The position numbers were made by a program, and so were the translations under genes. A DNA stretch of 64,000 bases. Source: Verrucomicrobiota bacterium. GTDB lineage: Bacteria; Verrucomicrobiota; Verrucomicrobiia; Opitutales; Opitutaceae. The DNA is taken from the NCBI GenBank assembly GCA_023432225.1, contig JAEYUW010000002.1, positions 248,001 through 312,000 on the forward strand. The letters run 5' to 3'. This document shows, in pieces, positions 60,396-64,000 of the stretch (positions are counted from its first letter, which is position 1; every line of letters starts with the position of its first letter). The notes below the pieces were generated by a model. It was not told the DNA's origin and made no database searches. It saw nothing but the letters and a program-made list of their open reading frames with translations.

Positions 60396-60494
60396 TTACT
60401 TCTTCTTGGCCTTCGCCTTGTTGGCGGCGTTCTTGCGCTTCATGTAAGCGACGCGGCGTTTCTTCTTAATGACCTTGTTGTATTGTTTGCCCAT
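60396..60494 (-). CDS. Small highly basic protein (32 aa), probably ribosome-associated
   Basis: MGKQYNKVIKKKRRVAYMKR is followed by KNAANKAKAKKK. Thirteen Lys, three-to-four Arg and no acidic residue give the look of a small ribosomal or RNA-binding protein, similar in style to bS22/THX-type proteins. I recall similar short proteins in Verrucomicrobia annotated as hypothetical. It precedes rimO, a modifier of a ribosomal protein, on the same strand. It is too short for usual gene-length cut-offs. Confidence 0.75.
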   Translation of the reverse strand: MGKQYNKVIKKKRRVAYMKRKNAANKAKAKKK

Positions 60495-60562
60495 GGGTGG
60501 TTGGTGATGAGTGAACGGGGATTTGTCCGGAATGCAGGGCGGGAGTCAAGCCCTCCGGCGGC

Positions 60563-60883
60563 TCAGTAGCGGGCGAGGGTCGGATCGACCTGCATGGCCC
60601 ACGCGTCGATGCCGCCGGCGACGTTGGTGACGTTGTCCCAGCCATTGGCGCGCAGAAACTGAGTGACGCGCGCGCTGCGACCGCCGTGGTGGCAGAGGAT
60701 CAGCACTTGGCGGTCGTGTGGAATCTCGGCGGTGCGGCCAGGAATCTCGCGGATCGGGATGTGGGTGCTGCCGGTGACTTGGCAGACGGCGAGTTCGTTA
60801 GGTTCACGGACGTCGATCAGGATCGCGCCGGCTTGGTGGAGCTGGGCAGCGTCGGCGGCGGTGATTTCGAGCGGGAAAGCCAT
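60563..60883 (-). CDS. Rhodanese-like sulfurtransferase
   Basis: 106 aa from the ATG at 60883 (MAFPLEITAADAAQLH), a single cytoplasmic rhodanese domain. 'ILIDVREPNELAVCQVTGSTHIPIREIPGR' and the active-site loop 'LILCHHGGRS' with the catalytic Cys are intact, followed by 'FLRANGWDNVTNVAGGIDAW'. It transfers sulfane sulfur, for example in sulfur trafficking; the partner is unknown. Confidence 0.9.
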   Translation of the reverse strand: MAFPLEITAADAAQLHQAGAILIDVREPNELAVCQVTGSTHIPIREIPGRTAEIPHDRQVLILCHHGGRSARVTQFLRANGWDNVTNVAGGIDAWAMQVDPTLARY

Positions 60884-60971
60884 GGACTGCGACAGTGGGT
60901 GAACACCCCGGAAAGGCAAACCCAGTTCGCCGTTGACGGAGCGTTGCGGGCCGGAATCGTGGGGATTTCCT

Positions 60972-62075
60972 ATGCCCGCTCGTTACGTTGTGATTATGGC
61001 CGGTGGCCGCGGTGAGCGCTTCTGGCCCGCCAGCCGCCAGACCACTCCCAAGCACCTGCTGCCCATCGTCGGGGAGACGCCGATGCTCACGCAGACGGTC
61101 GATCGCGTGCTCGGTGTGGCGCCCAAGGAAAACATTTTCGTCATCACCACGCAGGCCCAGCTCGCCGGTGTGCGCGCGGCGTGTCCGCAGTTGCCCGCCG
61201 AAAACCTCGTGGCTGAGCCGATGGGGCGAGACACGGCGGCGGCGACGGGTTTGGCGACGTTGCTCGTGAAGCAACGCGACCCGCAGGCGGCATTCGCGAT
61301 GTTGCCGGCGGATCACGTCATTCACGATGTGTGCGAATATCAGTCGCTGTTGAACGTGGCTTTTGCCGCGGCGGAGAGCGCCGATGTGCTCGTGACGCTC
61401 GGGATCAAGCCGACGGAGCCGGCAACCGGCTTTGGCTACATCGAGCAGGCGGGGGCGTGGAAGAGCGTCGCGGGGCGCGAGGTGTTTCAGGTGAAGCGCT
61501 TCGTGGAAAAGCCGGACCTGACCACCGCGCAGAGCTATCTCATGTCGAACCAGCTGCCTACCGGAGCGCGCTATCTGTGGAACGCCGGCATGTTTGTCTG
61601 GCGCGTGCCGGTCGTCGAGGCGGGCCTGAAGGCGCATGCGCCGGAGTTGCACGCGGGTTTGGCGGCGATGGAACAGGGCGCGGCGAAGCAGGGTTGGGCC
61701 GCCGCACTCGCGGCGGGTTATCCGAGCCTGAAGAAGATTTCCGTCGATTACGCGCTGATGGAAAAATCAACGAATGTCGTCGTGGTGCCTGCGACGTGCG
61801 ACTGGGACGACGTCGGCGCCTGGCCGGCGGTCGCTAATCATTTTCCGAAGGACGCCGCCGGCAACGTGCTGCGCGGTCTCGCGATGGTCGAAGGCGGTGC
61901 GAGCAACATCGTCGTGTCGCGCGACGGGCATCTCACGGCGGTCGTGGGCGCGAGCGACCTGATCGTCGTCAGCACGGCGGACGCGACGCTCGTGTGTTCG
62001 CGCGACAAAGCGCAGGAGATCAAAGCGCTGCTGAAGCGACTCGAAGCCGACGTGGAGAAAAAGAAATTCCTCTAA
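60972..62075 (+). CDS. Mannose-1-phosphate guanylyltransferase
   Basis: 367 aa. Makes GDP-mannose from mannose 1-phosphate and GTP. The nucleotidyltransferase signature 'VIMAGGRGERFWPASRQTTPKHLLPIVG', 'EPMGRDTAAATGLATLL', 'AMLPADHVI', 'GFGYIEQAG', 'VKRFVEKPDLTTAQSYL', 'YLWNAGMFVWRV' and 'ISVDYALMEKSTNVVVVPATCDWDDVGAWPAV' are typical of the ManC branch without the C-terminal isomerase domain. The start is the ATG just before PARYVVIMAGG. Divergent from the rhodanese gene. Confidence 0.92.
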   Translation: MPARYVVIMAGGRGERFWPASRQTTPKHLLPIVGETPMLTQTVDRVLGVAPKENIFVITTQAQLAGVRAACPQLPAENLVAEPMGRDTAAATGLATLLVKQRDPQAAFAMLPADHVIHDVCEYQSLLNVAFAAAESADVLVTLGIKPTEPATGFGYIEQAGAWKSVAGREVFQVKRFVEKPDLTTAQSYLMSNQLPTGARYLWNAGMFVWRVPVVEAGLKAHAPELHAGLAAMEQGAAKQGWAAALAAGYPSLKKISVDYALMEKSTNVVVVPATCDWDDVGAWPAVANHFPKDAAGNVLRGLAMVEGGASNIVVSRDGHLTAVVGASDLIVVSTADATLVCSRDKAQEIKALLKRLEADVEKKKFL

Positions 62076-62086
62076 GGCAAACCGCA

Positions 62087-62170
62087 GATGGACACAGATT
62101 CACACAGATACCAAGCAGGCGAACAGGCGCGTCCCCTCATTCGTGTTCATGTGTGTTTATCTGAGGTTCT
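62087..62170. repeat. Long periodic hairpin repeat
   Basis: Units such as CAGATGGACACAGATTCACA on the left face TCGTGTTCATGTGTGTTTAT then CTGAGGTT on the right, so the gap between the guanylyltransferase and ruvX genes can fold into a long imperfect hairpin. Same plan as 62621-62694 and 11536-11630. Confidence 0.7.
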
Positions 62171-62183
62171 ATTCTGAGCATCT

Positions 62184-62612
62184 ATGCGCTGCCTCGGCAT
62201 CGATTACGGCGCGAAGCGGATCGGACTCGCCCACGGCGACGAGATCGGGGTCGCGACGCCGCTGCCGGCGGTGATCGAGCCCGCAGGCGAGGCGCGCTGG
62301 ATGAAAATCGGCGAGGCGATCAAGGCGCGCCGCATCACGGATGTCGTCGTTGGTTATCCCTACAACATGGACGGCTCGATCGGTTTCAAAGCGAAGGAGG
62401 TCGACGCGTTCGTGGCCGAGCTGAAGACACGTTTCGGCCTGCCGGTGCATTTGGTGGACGAGACGCTGACGAGCTACGCCGCCGAGTCGTCGATCAAGAA
62501 GAAGGACCGTCGCGGCGTGCGCGACAGCGGGTTGATCGATTCGCGCGCGGCGACGATTATTTTGCAGGACTTCCTCGACCAGCGGAATCCGCCCCTCGCA
62601 CCGACGGAGTGA
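62184..62612 (+). CDS. ruvX: Putative pre-16S rRNA nuclease (RuvX/YqgF)
   Basis: 142 aa, RNase H-like fold. 'MRCLGIDYGAKRIGLAHGDE' with the first catalytic Asp, 'DVVVGYPYNMDGSIGFKAKEVDAF', 'GLPVHLVDETLTSYAAE' with the second acid, and 'RDSGLIDSRAATIILQDFLD' with the last Asp form a complete active site. Full family length. Confidence 0.93.
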   Translation: MRCLGIDYGAKRIGLAHGDEIGVATPLPAVIEPAGEARWMKIGEAIKARRITDVVVGYPYNMDGSIGFKAKEVDAFVAELKTRFGLPVHLVDETLTSYAAESSIKKKDRRGVRDSGLIDSRAATIILQDFLDQRNPPLAPTE

Positions 62613-62620
62613 TGCGCACA

Positions 62621-62694
62621 TTGATCCGCGGATAACACGGATGGACACGGATGATCCCGGCACCTATCCGTGGGCATCCGTGCAATCCGTGGTA
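62621..62694. repeat. Long periodic hairpin repeat overlapping the truA start
   Basis: GATCCGCGGATAACACGGAT then GGACACGGATGATCC on the left faces CACCTATCCGTGGGCATCCG then TGCAATCCGTGG on the right. It can fold into one long hairpin. The right arm contains both possible GTG starts of truA, so the start codon of that gene lies in the repeat. Confidence 0.75.
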
Positions 62695-63438
62695 AAAACA
62701 AAGCCTCAGCGTTGGAAGTGCGTCGTCGCTTATGATGGCAGCGCGTTCGATGGCTGGCAGAGCCAGGAGAGTGGCAACACGATCCAGGACGTGCTCGAAC
62801 GGCGGCTGGCGGCGATTTTCAAAACGGAGCTGCGGCTGCACGGCAGTGGGCGGACGGACGCCGGCGTGCACGCGCTCGGGCAGGTGTTTCACTTCGATGC
62901 GGCCTGGACGCACGGAGCGGAGAAGCTGCGTCTTGCGCTGCAGGCGACACTGCCGAAGAGCATTCACATCGTGAGCGTGCGGCGCGTGCCGGAAAGTTTT
63001 CACGCGCGCTTTTCGGCGAAAGGGAAGGTGTATCGTTATCACGTGTTTCTCGGCGAAGCGGATCCGTTTCACACCGCGTATCGCTGGTCGTTCGATCGGC
63101 CGCTCGATTTTGCCGCGATGGAACGCGCGGCGAAGGTGCTGCGCGGCAAACAGGATTTCTGGGCCTTTTCCGGCGAAAACGATCGCACCTATGAGACAAC
63201 GGTGCGCGATCTGCGCCGGCTGGAAATCCGGCGGCGCGGCCGCGAGCTGACCTTCACGTTCGAGGCGGATGGTTTTCTCTACAAGATGGTGCGCAGCCTC
63301 ACGGGGGCGTTGATCAACGTCGGCGTCGGCAAACTCACGCCGGAGCACGTTGCGGAACTGATCCGCACGCGGCGGCGCATTCCGACGGTGGTGACGGCAC
63401 CGCCGCAGGGCTTGTTTCTGGTGAAGGTGAAGTATTGA
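62689..63438 (+). CDS. truA: tRNA pseudouridine synthase A
   Basis: 249 aa from the GTG at 62689, giving MVKTKPQRWKCVVAYDG, which fits the family start. A GTG at 62680 and an ATG at 62641 are in frame, but the latter lies deep in a repeat. It isomerises U38-U40 of tRNA. 'CVVAYDGSAFDGWQSQ', 'LHGSGRTDAGVHALGQVFHFD' with the catalytic Asp, 'FHARFSAKGKVYRYHVF' and 'FEADGFLYKMVRSLTGALINVGVGKLTPEHV' are all present. Confidence 0.93.
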   Translation: MVKTKPQRWKCVVAYDGSAFDGWQSQESGNTIQDVLERRLAAIFKTELRLHGSGRTDAGVHALGQVFHFDAAWTHGAEKLRLALQATLPKSIHIVSVRRVPESFHARFSAKGKVYRYHVFLGEADPFHTAYRWSFDRPLDFAAMERAAKVLRGKQDFWAFSGENDRTYETTVRDLRRLEIRRRGRELTFTFEADGFLYKMVRSLTGALINVGVGKLTPEHVAELIRTRRRIPTVVTAPPQGLFLVKVKY

Positions 63439-63448
63439 GTGGCACGCG

Positions 63449-64000
63449 ATGAAAGCGGAGCTGCACCGAGCCTGGCGCGATACGCTCGATGTGGTGTTTC
63501 CGCGGGCGTGCGTGCAGTGCCAAAACGTGGTCGAAGATCGCGGGGCGCACGCGCTTCGCCACGTTTGCGCGGCCTGCGCGCAGCAGTTGCAAATCGTCGG
63601 TCCGCCTCACTGCACGACGTGCGGGCATCCTTACTTCGGTCAGATGGAGGAGAATCGGCTGTGCGAACACTGCGAGGCGCTCGTGCCGAAGTTTGGCGAG
63701 GGCAAGACCGCGATCCTGCTAAAAGGGCCTGGCCGCGCGCTGATCCACGCGCTGAAGTATCATCACGGCCTGCATGTGCTCGAAGACATCGTGGCGTTGA
63801 TGCGGCGAGCACCGGGCTATGCGGATTTTATTCGGGGGAAAATCGTGGTGCCGGTCCCGTTGCACACCCGAAAGGAGCGCGAACGCACGTATAACCAAAG
63901 CCGACTTCTCGCCGAATGCGCGGTGCAAGCGGTTGATGGGCAGGCGCGGATCGACGAGGTGCTCGTGCGCGTGGTCGACACGGTTTCGCAGACGCAATTC
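63449..64000 (+). CDS. ComF-family phosphoribosyltransferase-like protein, 5' part
   Basis: 184 residues are in the window; the gene continues past its end. Two zinc-knuckle-like Cys pairs open it ('RACVQCQ', 'VCAACAQQL', 'HCTTCGHP', 'LCEHCEAL'), followed by the phosphoribosyltransferase region beginning 'LLKGPGRALIHALKYHH', 'IRGKIVVPVPLHTRKERERTYNQSRLLAE'. ComFC-type proteins support DNA uptake or recombination. It starts 10 bp after truA and is probably co-transcribed. Confidence 0.9.
   Translation, partial: MKAELHRAWRDTLDVVFPRACVQCQNVVEDRGAHALRHVCAACAQQLQIVGPPHCTTCGHPYFGQMEENRLCEHCEALVPKFGEGKTAILLKGPGRALIHALKYHHGLHVLEDIVALMRRAPGYADFIRGKIVVPVPLHTRKERERTYNQSRLLAECAVQAVDGQARIDEVLVRVVDTVSQTQF

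Noticed and set aside
1..64000. CRISPR array or rRNA genes
   Set aside because: No regularly spaced identical repeats with unique spacers and no rRNA-like stretches were seen; the repeats present are palindromic REP-type or periodic hairpins.

Overview
The window reads as the chromosome of a Verrucomicrobiota bacterium close to Opitutus (Opitutaceae). The grounds are high-GC coding sequence with strong GC3 bias, several large TonB-dependent receptors, a large secreted protein whose C-terminus has a 'GDGVPNLLKYAFNL' segment of the type common in Verrucomicrobia, many short palindromic intergenic repeats, and Opitutus-like gene families (DUF4861, PL10, GH105, UxaE-type epimerase). The taxonomic placement is inference from gene content; there is no rRNA in the window.

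Positions 1-24654 are a pectin/uronate utilisation locus. On the minus strand lie an IclR-type regulator, a LarA-like nickel-dependent hydroxyacid racemase/epimerase and the 5' part of KDPG aldolase. On the plus strand follow two TonB-dependent receptors, a pectin methylesterase, kduI, kduD, a DUF4861 protein, a GH105 unsaturated uronyl hydrolase, a natural GH105-GH28 fusion, a hexuronate-type MFS transporter, a PL10 pectate lyase, an SDR probably acting as mannonate/fructuronate oxidoreductase, a probable tagaturonate epimerase (UxaE), UxaC and an alginate-lyase-family polysaccharide lyase. Together they de-esterify, cleave and trim pectin. The unsaturated product then passes through KduI/KduD, and galacturonate through UxaC, UxaE and the SDR. 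Both routes aim at 2-keto-3-deoxygluconate and, through Eda, at pyruvate. Mannonate dehydratase and KDG kinase are not in the window. Two pairs of 14-bp palindromes, each pair with the same 19-bp centre-to-centre spacing, lie in front of iclR/TonB and in front of kduI and are the best candidate operators.

Positions 24797-31052 hold a very large secreted coiled-coil/Ig protein, a small exported Dabb-domain protein, a decayed PAS gene, and a receiver-HDOD protein whose phospho-acceptor Asp is replaced by Glu.

Positions 31267-41511 are a genomic island of about 10.2 kb inserted in the 3' end of a tRNA-Cys gene. It is bounded by a 23-bp direct repeat of the tRNA 3' end and carries a tyrosine integrase, a mobilisation-like protein, unknown genes, an FRG-domain protein, and a divergent 1596-aa protein. 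That protein joins a Mrr-like nuclease domain, an SF2 helicase and thirteen tandem helicase-associated (HA) repeats. The FRG/nuclease-helicase pair is the most plausible undescribed system in the window, perhaps anti-mobile-element defence; this is inference.

Positions 41564-64000 are ordinary chromosome: two NAD(P)-dependent dehydrogenases, two sensor kinases, an HTH-metallo-beta-lactamase fusion, a DUF1080 protein, a TonB receptor / ABC-type permease / TolC cluster, and then housekeeping genes (mpl, rimO, a 32-aa basic protein, a rhodanese, mannose-1-phosphate guanylyltransferase, ruvX, truA and a truncated comF). Palindromic REP-like repeats are abundant, and some run into the coding sequence of signal peptides or gene starts.
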